DNA of 64,000 nt from Rhodococcus sp. OK302 (lineage in GTDB: Bacteria > Actinomycetota > Actinomycetes > Mycobacteriales > Mycobacteriaceae), in contig NZ_NPJZ01000001.1 in assembly GCF_002245895.1 (NCBI RefSeq), positions 3,508,501 to 3,572,500 on the forward strand, written 5' to 3'. The notes under the pieces were generated by a model. The model did no database searches and was not told the DNA's origin. It worked only from the letters and a program-made list of their open reading frames with translations. This document shows, one piece after another, positions 35,999 to 44,341 of this stretch; positions within the stretch are counted from its first letter, which is position 1, and the number at the start of each line of letters is the position of its first letter. A program made the translations under genes and the position numbers.

Positions 35999-36723
35999 GT
36001 TCGCATCTTTCGGATGATCATCATGGGCCCCGACTCCACTCGTCAGGACTGGTCGATAGTTTTCTGGAATAGCTGAATCTGGGCGATCGGTGAACGGTGA
36101 GCATCAATCGGAATGATCGTGCTGTTTCTGCAGCTCTGGGCAGTATCGCCATCTGTGCTGGTTGACGTTCCCGCTGATTGGAAACGTGTCACTCAGTTGG
36201 ATCTACTTACAGTGTTCGGCAGTGCTCGATAATAGCGACATACCCTCCAACCCTCTCGGTTACTCCACAGTAGCAATGTACCGGTTATCGAGAAAGCTTG
36301 CAGGCGCGTTACACGGCTGGCGCTGTATCGGTTTGTGGATCGCACCCCTCGAATGTGCGCCGAGCGCATTCGTCGATCACGTCGGCGACGTGTGATCGAG
36401 GGGCCAGTGTGCGGCGTTGCACGATGTCCCCATTGCCGTGATCGAGCATCATGTCGAGATAAGCGGTGACCTGGTCGAGTCGGCAAGCTTCGGTGCAGTG
36501 TGATCCAACACGGTGCGGACCGAGTGGCGAACAGGCACTAGGCGCACGCCCTCCGTGACCGGTAGCGATGCGTGTCAAACCGGATGCCGGTGTCGGTTTG
36601 TTCGGTAGTTCGATGCGGCCTGTCGGGCCGAGTGTTTGTCGGTTCAGTGGGTATGCGGAAAGTCAGGGACCGTTGATGCTGCGGTCGGAATTTCGACCTC
36701 GGTTCCGCGAGGAGGAAGTGCAC
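35999..36723. other. Gene-poor region
   Basis: No convincing gene is visible in about 725 bp of somewhat lower-GC sequence. A minus-strand frame at 36309-36578 (with [17 protein letters not shown] and [15 protein letters not shown]) has a protein-like composition and could be the end of a decayed gene, but it lacks a start signal and a family. Confidence 0.5.
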
Positions 36724-36951
36724 ATGAAAATCTTGATATCGGACTTTGCGACATGCCATGACCCGGTGCCCCAACCGCCCGTACCCCAACCGCCGGTACC
36801 TCCGACTCCGCCCGTTCCGCCACCGTATCCGCCGGAGCCGGGTCCAGTGCCGGAACCTCCTGTCCCGCCGCCATTTCCGCCCGACCCAGATCCGATACCT
36901 GATCCCTTGCCGCCGCCGCAGATCGGGCTCCGACTCGTCAGGTGGGAGTAA
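36724..36951 (+). CDS. Proline-rich small protein
   Basis: This 75-aa ORF starts at ATG 36724 and is preceded by GAGGAGG with suitable spacing. After MKILISDFATCHD the sequence is a PPVP/PPxP tract with acidic residues (P is over half of residues 14-65), then ends IGLRLVRWE. It has no signal peptide. Poly-proline tracts would need EF-P for translation. I do not recognise a family; it may be an interaction peptide. Confidence 0.6.
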   Translation: MKILISDFATCHDPVPQPPVPQPPVPPTPPVPPPYPPEPGPVPEPPVPPPFPPDPDPIPDPLPPPQIGLRLVRWE

Positions 36952-36982
36952 TTGTGTCCAACACCTCGGAATGAGTTTGCGG

Positions 36983-37186
36983 TCACTGACTAGGTTGGGG
37001 CAGTGTGCAACTCGATATCTTCGGATTGACCCCGAAATAGTTCAGCGGTCCCGCGATCACGGTGACCGCGATCGTTCCGGCACTTGCGCAGCTGGTCTCG
37101 GAACTGTTGCTGAAGTAACCACGTTGACCCGCAGCGACTGCGCCGACTATCAGCCATACCAGGACGATCAACACAATGATCCGCAT
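36983..37186 (-). CDS. Small membrane protein with conserved GYFS/NYFGVNP motifs
   Basis: From ATG 37186 this is a 67-aa protein with one N-terminal helix (IIVLIVLVWLIVGAVAAG), a GQRGYF motif, two cysteines (SCASAG, SSCTL), a second hydrophobic segment (TIAVTVIAGPLNYFGVNP) and a short tail. I recall similar small proteins in many actinobacteria, but not a function. A GTG at 37207 would add seven residues. Confidence 0.65.
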   Translation of the reverse strand: MRIIVLIVLVWLIVGAVAAGQRGYFSNSSETSCASAGTIAVTVIAGPLNYFGVNPKISSCTLPQPSQ

Positions 37187-37361
37187 TGCAATCACCACAC
37201 CCGTCACATAGGTGAAGATGGAATGCCCTCACTAGACCCCGGCAAACCTACTTCCGAGATCCTTTCTGCCAGATAGTTTTCAGACCTTACGCCGCTGCTC
37301 TAGCCTCGATACCGACACAAAGATTCTATGATCTTCTACCGTCCGGGGGTAGGGCTACCGC

Positions 37362-37589
37362 TCACCGGTTCGCCCAAGCGTGAGCGATGTCCGGGTGTGC
37401 GCGCAGGATCTCGTCGACCCTGTGGTCGTCGGCAGTGTCGACCTCCGCTCGGTGCCGTTGCGCCGTGACCAGGGGACCCGTCGGCGCGCCCGGTGGATCC
37501 TGCGGCGGGTGTGACGGAGCGTCTGCTTCCAAGTCCAAAACCAATTCGTCCAGTCGGGTTGTCAGGAAAGCCCTTTTGCCCGTACTCAT
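37362..37589 (-). CDS. Small hypothetical protein
   Basis: From ATG 37589 (GGGAG about nine bases upstream; ATG 37595 and 37604 possible) this encodes 75 aa. It is Pro/Asp-rich with a charged C-terminus (RVDEILRAHPDIAHAW) and no membrane segment. It lies 49 bp downstream of the sodC-like gene on the same strand, so the two may be co-transcribed. No family is recognised. Confidence 0.5.
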   Translation of the reverse strand: MSTGKRAFLTTRLDELVLDLEADAPSHPPQDPPGAPTGPLVTAQRHRAEVDTADDHRVDEILRAHPDIAHAWANR

Positions 37590-37638
37590 CGACATCACTC
37601 CCATTCGATCCAGGTGCCCAGGCTGTGTCCTCGGCTAC

Positions 37639-38286
37639 TCAAAAGTCCTCGTCTATGCAGGCCAGACGATCGCCGGCCATGCCAGCCTTGCCGGGGTCGG
37701 TCATGGTGTGTTGCGCGTGAATCACGACCGATTGAGCTTGATCTTCGCGGAATTCCCAGTCGACAGTGCTCGATGATTGGGCATTTCCGGCAGCGTCCGT
37801 GGTGACGTCGAGCCAGACTTCATTCTGGGGATTGGCGTAGGCCGGATCCGACGACGGAGTTTCCGGCGTGGCCGCCGGATCGACATTGTTTTGATAGTGG
37901 GGTCCTGCATCCGACGGTTTCGGTCCGCATGGCCGCGTATGGACGTGTACGCCGAAGTCTCGGTTGGGGGCGAGGCCCTTCGCGGTGAACATGACGGTCG
38001 TGCGGCCGTCGTTCTCGTCGGATTCGATGTCCACGGACGAACCCACGGGCACTGCGGCGGCGTCGTAGGTAAAGGCGTCGACTTCTCCGCTGCTTGTTCC
38101 GGGTGTTTGAAAGACATCTCCATTCATTCCAGGCATCGGCATAGCGGTGTTGGTCGTTTCGCGAGACAGGGGAGGCGTTTCGATGGTGACGGTCTCAGTC
38201 GTCGACGAATTGTTGCTACCGCATCCGGCGGCGACGAGTGCGGTCAGGGAGACGCCGGCGATGACAGTTGCGCGTCGTATATCCAT
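37639..38286 (-). CDS. sodC: Cu-Zn superoxide dismutase-like lipoprotein
   Basis: This 215-aa protein has a signal peptide and lipobox VAAGC. The SodC fold is visible as FGVHVHTRPCG (first metal His pair and disulfide Cys), AGPHYQNN (bridging His) and SVVIHAQHTM plus DRLACI near the end (last metal His and second disulfide Cys). It would remove superoxide outside the membrane. A His/Met-rich N-terminal part (MPMPGM) may bind copper. Zinc ligands look incomplete, as in mycobacterial SodC. Confidence 0.85.
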   Translation of the reverse strand: MDIRRATVIAGVSLTALVAAGCGSNNSSTTETVTIETPPLSRETTNTAMPMPGMNGDVFQTPGTSSGEVDAFTYDAAAVPVGSSVDIESDENDGRTTVMFTAKGLAPNRDFGVHVHTRPCGPKPSDAGPHYQNNVDPAATPETPSSDPAYANPQNEVWLDVTTDAAGNAQSSSTVDWEFREDQAQSVVIHAQHTMTDPGKAGMAGDRLACIDEDF

Positions 38287-38333
38287 GATGTGGCATTACC
38301 CGCGATATGCAGCCCTGAACCAGACGATCGGAC

Positions 38334-39272
38334 CTATCGCCGAGATGCCCAACGATTCGGGTCGCACTCCAACGCAGCACTGTCCCAGTGCCCCAACTCA
38401 GCGGCGGCGCGGTACGTGGTTTTCAAGAACGCCGTGAGTGTCGCGTCCGGGTCTGCTGAGGTACGGACGGCTTCGTACGGCAGCAGAAATTGGCCGAAGT
38501 TGTCGCTGTAGAACGCCGCCGACGGCTCAACGCTGGAATCTTTGAACCCATCGGGCGTGGGATAGCAGTACGAATAGAACGCTCCCTCGTCGCCACCACC
38601 CGGCCAGAAGCCGCAGCTGCTCAGCTCGTGGGAATACCCCTCCACCATCACCCAGTCGCCGCAGTTGGGGGCGCCTCCCGGATGCGGTGGCGCGGTGCGT
38701 CCGGAGAATCGCGTACACGCGAGGTCCATCGCGCCCCAGAAGAAGTGCACCGGCGATACTTTTCCGATGAATCCCGCACGGAAGCCTGCGATGACGCGGT
38801 CCGCTTGAACGAGTTGCCGCCAGAACAGGTGGACTGCTCGGGCGTCGTAGGCGCAGTGCGCGTGATCGTCAGGGAACGGAACAGCCGGATCGACTTCATT
38901 CGGCGTTCGTTGAATGTCGACCGAAATGCCCAGGGCTCGAAGCGCTTCCATCGTTTGTGCATAGAACGTCGCAACGGATTGAGGTTCGAGTGAGAATCCG
39001 TGTGACGCCCCGGAACTGTCGCGGATTCGTAACCGGTGATCGCAGAAGTCGAACTCGATGTCGAAAACGCGGCCGCCGTACGGGATGGATGAGGTCGTCA
39101 GTCCTCGAGGCGTGACGTACATCGTTACCTGCCACCAGTGATTGACCAACGGTGAGCATGCAAGCCGAATCTTGCCGATGATCTGCACCCACATGTGCAG
39201 TGTGCTGCGGGTATCGGCCCATTCGTCCACTCGTAGTGCGGGCCAATCCTCCGAAGTGCTGGATGCAATCAT
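38334..39272 (-). CDS. DUF5996 family protein
   Basis: From ATG 39272 (GGAGG eight bases upstream) this is a 312-aa soluble protein. WPALRVDEWADTRSTLHMWVQIIGKIRL at the start (in shorter pieces), PLVNHWWQ, FWGAMDLACTRFSGR and YSHE...GFWPGG...FYSYCYP are signatures of DUF5996, found widely in soil bacteria. The many conserved His, Trp and Asp residues suggest an enzyme, but none is known. It is 48 bp upstream of sodC on the same strand. Confidence 0.85.
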   Translation of the reverse strand: MIASSTSEDWPALRVDEWADTRSTLHMWVQIIGKIRLACSPLVNHWWQVTMYVTPRGLTTSSIPYGGRVFDIEFDFCDHRLRIRDSSGASHGFSLEPQSVATFYAQTMEALRALGISVDIQRTPNEVDPAVPFPDDHAHCAYDARAVHLFWRQLVQADRVIAGFRAGFIGKVSPVHFFWGAMDLACTRFSGRTAPPHPGGAPNCGDWVMVEGYSHELSSCGFWPGGGDEGAFYSYCYPTPDGFKDSSVEPSAAFYSDNFGQFLLPYEAVRTSADPDATLTAFLKTTYRAAAELGHWDSAALECDPNRWASRR

Positions 39273-39321
39273 TCTGCTGTCCTCCACACTCGATCAACAA
39301 TGTCGCCGCGACGATCCACGG

Positions 39322-39642
39322 CTACTGCTGAGCTGGAACTTCCTGCAGTCCGAGGGTGTTACCGGTGGCGAGAACCTGATCGAGGCGATCGATGTTGGGG
39401 TGCTTGCCCGGGTTCGCACGCGCGTCCTCGGTATGTTCGGCGAAGATGGCCAGTGCGGCCTCTGCCGCCTCCGGGGTGATCGCGCCGTAGACCTGCGCCA
39501 GATGGTTGTAGACCTTCACCGAACCGGACTTGCCGGGCTTGTTCTCGACGGTGTCGATAATTGCACCGTCGGCATCGAGCACGTTGATGGCGGCGAGGTG
39601 ATCGATGGCGGGCAGGGCAGCGAGATTGTCGGCAAAAGTCAT
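39322..39642 (-). CDS. DUF2322 family protein
   Basis: This 106-aa protein starts at ATG 39642. The pattern MTFADNLAALPAIDHLAAI, ENKPGKSGSVKVYNHLAQ and FAEHTEDARANPGKHPNID matches DUF2322 along its whole length. The family is small, soluble and of unknown function. The longer open frame upstream covers the divergent aminotransferase promoter and is not conserved. Confidence 0.85.
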   Translation of the reverse strand: MTFADNLAALPAIDHLAAINVLDADGAIIDTVENKPGKSGSVKVYNHLAQVYGAITPEAAEAALAIFAEHTEDARANPGKHPNIDRLDQVLATGNTLGLQEVPAQQ

Positions 39643-39775
39643 GGCATCAAGGTTACGTGCTTTCGGCGTAAATCCCATCGTCGGGGAACAGCACTCGGGC
39701 CTCGATCTCGGGAGTCGATATAGTCGCAGCACATCGTTTGCGCACCAGCATCGTTTGTATTCGAAGGGGAAAATG

Positions 39776-40999
39776 ATGGCTTCGGCACTGTGGCACGGTT
39801 TCGCGGATATGGGCGCGGTAGAAAAGAACGGCGCATTTGTCGTCTCGCGCGGCGAGGGCGCATACATCTGGGACTCGCAGGACAATCGGTACCTGGACGC
39901 GACTGCCGGCCTATGGTTCACCAACGTGGGCCACGGCCGCACCGAAATCGCCGACGCCGTTGCCGCTCAGTTGTCGAAGATTGCGCACTACTCCAACTTC
40001 GGCGACTTTGTTCCCGAGACAACTCAGGCATTGGCGGAACGTCTTGCCGAGATCGCGCCGGTTCCCGGTAGCAAGATTTTCTTCACCTCAGGCGGTTCCG
40101 ATTCCATCGATACTGCGGCGAAGTTGGCTCGCCGGTACTGGCATGAGGTAGGTCAGCCCGACAAGAACATCATCGTCGGTCGCGAGAAGGCTTACCACGG
40201 AATGCACGTTGCGGGAACGGCTCTCGCCGGTATTCCCGTCAACCGTGAAGGTTACGGCGAGCTGATGGCCGACGCCGCCACCGTGAGCTGGGACGACGCC
40301 AAGAGCCTGCTCGCGCTTATCGAGAAGGTCGGTGCCGACAAGATTGCGGCATTCTTCGCCGAGCCCATCATCGGTGCCGGTGGCATCTACCTTCCGCCGG
40401 ACGGATACCTGGCCGAGGTTCGCGATATCTGCCGTGAGCACGACATCCTCTTTGTCGTCGACGAGGTTGTCACAGGCTTCGGCCGCATCGGCGGTGAGTG
40501 GTTCGCGTCCACCCGCTTCGATCTGCAGCCCGACATGATGACCACGGCAAAGGGTTTGACCTCCGGCTACGTTCCGATGGGCGCAGTGTTCATCGCTCCT
40601 CGCGTCGCCGAGCCGTTCTACAACGGCGCGTGGTGGCGTCACGGTTACACCTACGGCGGGCACGCCGGCGCGGCCGCTGCAGCGATGGCTAACCTCGACA
40701 TCCTCGAGCGTGAGAATCTTCTCGCGGAGTCCAAGCGTCTCGAAGCGTCGTTGCACACGCACCTGCAGCCGCTGGCCGAGCACCCGCGGGTCGCTGAGGT
40801 CCGCAGTGGGCTCGGTGCCGTTGCAGCCGTTCAGCTCGTCGATCCAGCTGAGGCACTGCCGTTCGTGAAGACCCTGCGTGAGCACGGAATTTCGGGCCGC
40901 GCCGCGGGTCAGGGAGCTATGCAGATTTCCCCGAGCTTCGTGATGACGGACGAGCAGGTTGCCGACATGGCTGCCGGAATACTCGCCGCGCTCGGATAA
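39776..40999 (+). CDS. Class III PLP-dependent aminotransferase
   Basis: This 407-aa omega-aminotransferase fold has the cofactor Lys in TTAKGLTSGYVPMG and the class III signature region FVVDEVVTGFGRIGGEWFA. The N-terminal YIWDSQDNRYLDATAGLWF pattern resembles beta-alanine- or putrescine-pyruvate transaminases. The exact substrate cannot be read from the sequence. GAAGGGG lies 6-7 bp upstream of two adjacent ATGs (39773, 39776). No pathway partner is adjacent. Confidence 0.88.
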   Translation: MASALWHGFADMGAVEKNGAFVVSRGEGAYIWDSQDNRYLDATAGLWFTNVGHGRTEIADAVAAQLSKIAHYSNFGDFVPETTQALAERLAEIAPVPGSKIFFTSGGSDSIDTAAKLARRYWHEVGQPDKNIIVGREKAYHGMHVAGTALAGIPVNREGYGELMADAATVSWDDAKSLLALIEKVGADKIAAFFAEPIIGAGGIYLPPDGYLAEVRDICREHDILFVVDEVVTGFGRIGGEWFASTRFDLQPDMMTTAKGLTSGYVPMGAVFIAPRVAEPFYNGAWWRHGYTYGGHAGAAAAAMANLDILERENLLAESKRLEASLHTHLQPLAEHPRVAEVRSGLGAVAAVQLVDPAEALPFVKTLREHGISGRAAGQGAMQISPSFVMTDEQVADMAAGILAALG

Positions 41000-41003
41000 C
41001 CCC

Positions 41004-41257
41004 TCAGCTTCGGCGCCGAATGAGCTTCTTCATTCGGCGCCGAAGTGCACTCGGCACCGGTTCGAGTTCGATTTCCTCCTGCACCGATTGCTTCGCGTAC
41101 GCCTGCGTGTAGCGCTCGTGCAGAACCGAGCGAATTTCGTCGGGGAGTAGGCCCGGCGCGTTCGTTCGTTGCGCGCCGCCAGAACCCCGGTGGCCGCGAC
41201 TCCCATGACGCCGGCCAGGCCGACGAGCTTCCAGATGTGCGAGGCACGAAGTGTCAT
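41004..41257 (-). pseudogene. Small membrane protein, frameshifted
   Basis: The first frame gives MTLRASHIWKLVGLAGV with one helix, then RNERTRRAYSP, after which it becomes Arg-rich and implausible. The next frame gives a coherent end (DEIRSVLHERYTQAYAKQ, EEIELEPVPSALRRRMKK). One extra G in the run at 41142-41145 would join them into an 84-aa protein with a membrane helix and a charged cytoplasmic tail. No family is recognised. Confidence 0.65.
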
Positions 41258-41275
41258 GCCTCTAGGCTAGAGGCT

Positions 41276-41974
41276 ATGGACCGACGACTGCATTCCCAGG
41301 TGACTCTCGACGAGGCTGCGGCTGCCACACGCACCGGCGACATCTGGATTTTCCGCGGAGAATCCAAGGCAGACAAAGCGATCCAGACGCTCACCAACAG
41401 CCCGGTCAATCACGTCGGGATGTCGGTGGTGCTCGAGGATTTGCCGCCTCTCATGTGGCACGCCGAATTGGGACATTCGCTTCAAGACATGTGGACGGGA
41501 AAGTTTCAACGTGGCGTGCAGTTGCATGATTTGAGAGCCGCAGTTCAGGTGTGGGGTGCCAAGTACGGACAGCAGGGTTGGTTGCGTCAACTCGAGACTC
41601 CCGTGACCCGTGAGCAAGAGGACGCATTGTTACGCACCATCGCCCGCTTGGACGGCACTCCGTTTCCGTCGACCGCCAAGCTGGCGTCGCGCTGGTTCGG
41701 TGGGCGTATCCCGAAGTTCCGTAAGAAGCCCGAGGCACCGGCATCGGGAATCGAAAGTGCCTATTGCGCCGAGGTTGTCGCGCAGACATACGAGGCAATG
41801 GGTCTGATGCTCGCGAACCGTCGGATCAACTGGTTCGATCCGGGCAAGTTCTGGAGTGGCGATCATTTGCCGCTCGTACCCGGAGTGAATCTCGGTGACG
41901 AGATTGCCGTGACGCTCAGCGCCGAAGACCTTGAAGCGGGCCGTAATCCGGCGGGATACACCCAGAGTTCCTGA
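41276..41974 (+). CDS. YiiX-like permuted NlpC/P60 (papain-like) enzyme
   Basis: This 232-aa protein has the permuted NlpC/P60 arrangement: GDIWIFRG near the N-terminus, catalytic His in NSPVNHVGMSV and catalytic Cys later in SAYCAEVVAQTYEAMG. Such enzymes act as amidases or thioesterases on lipids or peptides. No signal peptide is present, so it is cytoplasmic. ATG 41276 is 18 bp from the divergent small membrane protein. It ends before a strong terminator. Confidence 0.8.
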   Translation: MDRRLHSQVTLDEAAAATRTGDIWIFRGESKADKAIQTLTNSPVNHVGMSVVLEDLPPLMWHAELGHSLQDMWTGKFQRGVQLHDLRAAVQVWGAKYGQQGWLRQLETPVTREQEDALLRTIARLDGTPFPSTAKLASRWFGGRIPKFRKKPEAPASGIESAYCAEVVAQTYEAMGLMLANRRINWFDPGKFWSGDHLPLVPGVNLGDEIAVTLSAEDLEAGRNPAGYTQSS

Positions 41975-41988
41975 CTACAGGCACAGCA

Positions 41989-42024
41989 AAAAACCTCCCC
42001 ACCAATGAAGGTGGGGAGGTTTTT
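41989..42024. terminator. Bidirectional terminator between YiiX-like gene and ahpD
   Basis: A 15-bp inverted repeat (41989-42003 with 42010-42024) with loop AATGAA has A's on the left and T's on the right, so it works for both convergent transcripts. Confidence 0.92.
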
Positions 42025-42046
42025 CTCTACTGCGTGAAGTCTGTGA

Positions 42047-42586
42047 TCAGACCTGTGCGGCAGAAAGGATTTCGTTGGCTTCGACAGCCTGAGCAACACC
42101 CATGACGATGGAACCGGCACGGATCGCTTCGAAGATGACCTCGCGGGAAACGCCTTCCTGACGGAGGGTGTTCTCGTGAGCTTCGAGGCAATGGTTGCAG
42201 CCGTTGATCGCGGAAACCGCGAGCGACCACAATTCGAAGTCAGCCTTGTCGACGCCCGGGTTGCCGATGATGTTCATCCGCAGGCCCGCACGAAGGTCGT
42301 CGTACTTACCGTCAAGGTAGCCCTTGGTGCGGTAGAAGACGTTGTTCATGCCCATGATCGCCGCTGCGCCGAGCGCTGCGTTGTAAGCCTCAGCTGAGAG
42401 GTTGTCTGCAGCCTCCGCCGCGATTTCCTTGAGCGTGGTTGCCGACTTGGTGGCAGCGGCTGTTGCGAGGAGTGTGCCCCACAGCTGCTGCTCGTTCAGA
42501 ACTGTGGTGCGCGCAATGGAACTCAGGTTGAGCTTGAGGTCCTTGGCGTACTCGGGGAGCGAGTTCTTCAGAGTGTCGACACTCAT
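42047..42586 (-). CDS. ahpD: Alkyl hydroperoxide reductase AhpD
   Basis: This 179-aa protein reduces AhpC, using lipoamide-linked electrons in mycobacteria. The active CxxC and its His are seen in [11 protein letters not shown], within the carboxymuconolactone-decarboxylase fold. ATG 42586 lies 2 bp after the ahpC stop, so the two genes form an operon. Confidence 0.96.
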   Translation of the reverse strand: MSVDTLKNSLPEYAKDLKLNLSSIARTTVLNEQQLWGTLLATAAATKSATTLKEIAAEAADNLSAEAYNAALGAAAIMGMNNVFYRTKGYLDGKYDDLRAGLRMNIIGNPGVDKADFELWSLAVSAINGCNHCLEAHENTLRQEGVSREVIFEAIRAGSIVMGVAQAVEANEILSAAQV

Positions 42587-42588
42587 GA

Positions 42589-43176
42589 TCAGACGCTCGC
42601 GGTGAGGAGCTCGCCGACGTTGATGGTCGGGTCGCCCTTCTTCCAGTTGCAGGCGCACAGCTCGTCGGACTGCAGAGCGTCGAGAACGCGGAGAACCTCG
42701 TCGACGTTACGGCCGACGGAACCGGCTGTGACGGAGACGAACTGGATCTCGTTGTTGGGGTCGACGATGAACGTCGCGCGGTCTGCAACGCCGTCAGCGT
42801 TGAGGACGCCGGTGGCCTCGGCAAGCTCGCGCTTGAGGTCCGAGAGCATCGGGAAGGGGAGCGTCTTGAGCTCGTCGTGCTGTGCACGCCACTGGAAGTG
42901 CACGAACTCGTTGTCGACGGAAGCGCCGAGAACCTGTGCGTCGCGGTCAGCGAACTCGTCGTTCAGCTTGCCGAATGCTGCGATCTCGGTGGGGCACACG
43001 AACGTGAAGTCCTTGGGCCAGAAGAAAACGACGCGCCACTTGCCGGCGTAGTCATCACTGGTGATCTGTGTGAAGTAGTCATCAGGCTGCTGCGCATCGA
43101 CCTTGGAAAGGTCGCCGCCGATAACGGCCTTCAGGTTGTATGCCGGGAACTGGTCGCCGATTGTCAGCAGAGCCAT
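42589..43176 (-). CDS. ahpC: Alkyl hydroperoxide reductase AhpC (peroxiredoxin)
   Basis: This 195-aa peroxiredoxin reduces organic peroxides, H2O2 and peroxynitrite. The peroxidatic Cys61 lies in [10 protein letters not shown], and the resolving Cys in [11 protein letters not shown] near the end. The extra Cys in CAC is typical of the mycobacterial type. It is first in the ahpC-ahpD operon and divergent from oxyR. Confidence 0.97.
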   Translation of the reverse strand: MALLTIGDQFPAYNLKAVIGGDLSKVDAQQPDDYFTQITSDDYAGKWRVVFFWPKDFTFVCPTEIAAFGKLNDEFADRDAQVLGASVDNEFVHFQWRAQHDELKTLPFPMLSDLKRELAEATGVLNADGVADRATFIVDPNNEIQFVSVTAGSVGRNVDEVLRVLDALQSDELCACNWKKGDPTINVGELLTASV

Positions 43177-43224
43177 ATGTCTCGTTCTCCTACTTGTCTT
43201 GTGAACAGGGATTTTTCACACGCA

Positions 43225-43245
43225 CGATCACAACTGGCGTGATCG
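43225..43245. promoter_or_regulatory. Candidate OxyR site upstream of ahpC
   Basis: Inverted repeat CGATCAC (43225-43231) and GTGATCG (43239-43245) with a 7-bp spacer is centred about 59 bp upstream of the ahpC start, where a LysR-type activator would bind. Confidence 0.45.
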
Positions 43246-43347
43246 ATTAGGCTTATTACCTTCGAGCGGGTCTCACCGTAACGGTGCGTGACCGGCGCTT
43301 TTTGGTATGAGTCCATTCTGCATCAAAGTGTTCAAAAGGTAAAGGTG

Positions 43348-43367
43348 ATCAGTGGCACTACACTGAT
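43348..43367. promoter_or_regulatory. Candidate operator overlapping the oxyR translation start region
   Basis: Inverted repeat ATCAGTG-N6-CACTGAT ends 4 bp before the oxyR ATG at 43372. Binding here would block oxyR expression, consistent with autorepression, which is common for LysR-type genes. Confidence 0.45.
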
Positions 43368-43371
43368 AGGC

Positions 43372-44331
43372 ATGGCTGATCAGACTTATCAACCTTCCTT
43401 GTCACAGCTGCGTGCCTTCGTCTCAGTGGCCGAACATCGACACTTCGGCACCGCTGCAGCACGTTTGGGTGTGAGCCAACCCACACTGTCGCAGGCGCTG
43501 GCGGCGCTCGAAGCCGGACTCGGGGTGCAATTGATCGAGCGAAGTACTCGGCGCGTGCTCGTCACCAGCGACGGCCAGCGACTCCTGGGCCAGGCCAAGG
43601 TGATCCTGGAAGCCGCCGAAGGATTTGTTGCGAGCGCCGCCGGAACCGGGGAACACCTAGCCGGTCCGCTGCGCATCGGATTGATACCCACCGTCGCGCC
43701 CTACGTCTTGCCGACGCTCTTGCCGGCGTTACGTGAATCCATGCCCGCAGTCGCGCCTCAGGTCATCGAGGATCAAACAGCCAGATTGCTCGACGCACTG
43801 CGTTCCGGAGCTCTCGACGTGGCACTGCTTGCACTGCCGGCGGGCGCACCCGGACTGATCGAAATACCGCTCTACGACGAGGATTTTGTCCTTGTCGTTC
43901 CCACGGAGAATGAATTGGCGGGGCGTACGGATCTGACGGCCGCAGTCCTGGACGAGCTGCCTCTGCTGCTCCTCGACGACGGTCATTGCCTGCGCGATCA
44001 GACATTGGATCTGTGCCGCTCCGTCGACGCACATCCGCTGTCCGGGGATACCCGCGCAACGTCCCTGGCGACAATCGTTCAATGCGTTGCCGGTGGCCTG
44101 GGCGTTACCTTGGTCCCGGAATCGGCTGTGCTGGTGGAGAGTCGACGCGCTGAACTCGCTACCGCGACGTTTACTGCTCCCGCTCCAGGCCGCACCATCG
44201 GGCTGGTGTTCCGCTCGTCGAGCGGCCGCGGAGTGGGGTTCCGCCAGTTGGCGGATGTCGTGAAATCCGTTGCGCCGGGAAGGCAATGCATCGATGCCAC
44301 GGCCGTTGTCACCGTGGCCAATTCTGCGTGA
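43372..44331 (+). CDS. oxyR: Hydrogen peroxide-inducible regulator OxyR
   Basis: This 319-aa LysR-family activator has the HTH at residues 7-65 (LSQLRAFVSVAEHRHFGTAA, VSQPTLSQALAALE). The redox Cys is seen in LDDGHCLRDQTLDLC, where the two cysteines correspond to the Cys199/Cys208 disulfide region of E. coli OxyR. Divergence from ahpCD is the classic arrangement. Unlike in M. tuberculosis the gene is intact. It converges on the truncated toxin gene, 10 bp away. Confidence 0.95.
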   Translation: MADQTYQPSLSQLRAFVSVAEHRHFGTAAARLGVSQPTLSQALAALEAGLGVQLIERSTRRVLVTSDGQRLLGQAKVILEAAEGFVASAAGTGEHLAGPLRIGLIPTVAPYVLPTLLPALRESMPAVAPQVIEDQTARLLDALRSGALDVALLALPAGAPGLIEIPLYDEDFVLVVPTENELAGRTDLTAAVLDELPLLLLDDGHCLRDQTLDLCRSVDAHPLSGDTRATSLATIVQCVAGGLGVTLVPESAVLVESRRAELATATFTAPAPGRTIGLVFRSSSGRGVGFRQLADVVKSVAPGRQCIDATAVVTVANSA

Positions 44332-44341
44332 AACCGTCAGA

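Noticed and set aside
36162..36395. Possible 77-aa plus-strand ORF in the gene-poor region
   Set aside because: No ribosome site, mixed composition and unfavourable codon use; likely chance.
36309..36578. Possible 89-aa minus-strand protein
   Set aside because: Reasonable amino-acid composition in its second half, but no ribosome site, no family and an implausible first half. It may be a decayed fragment.
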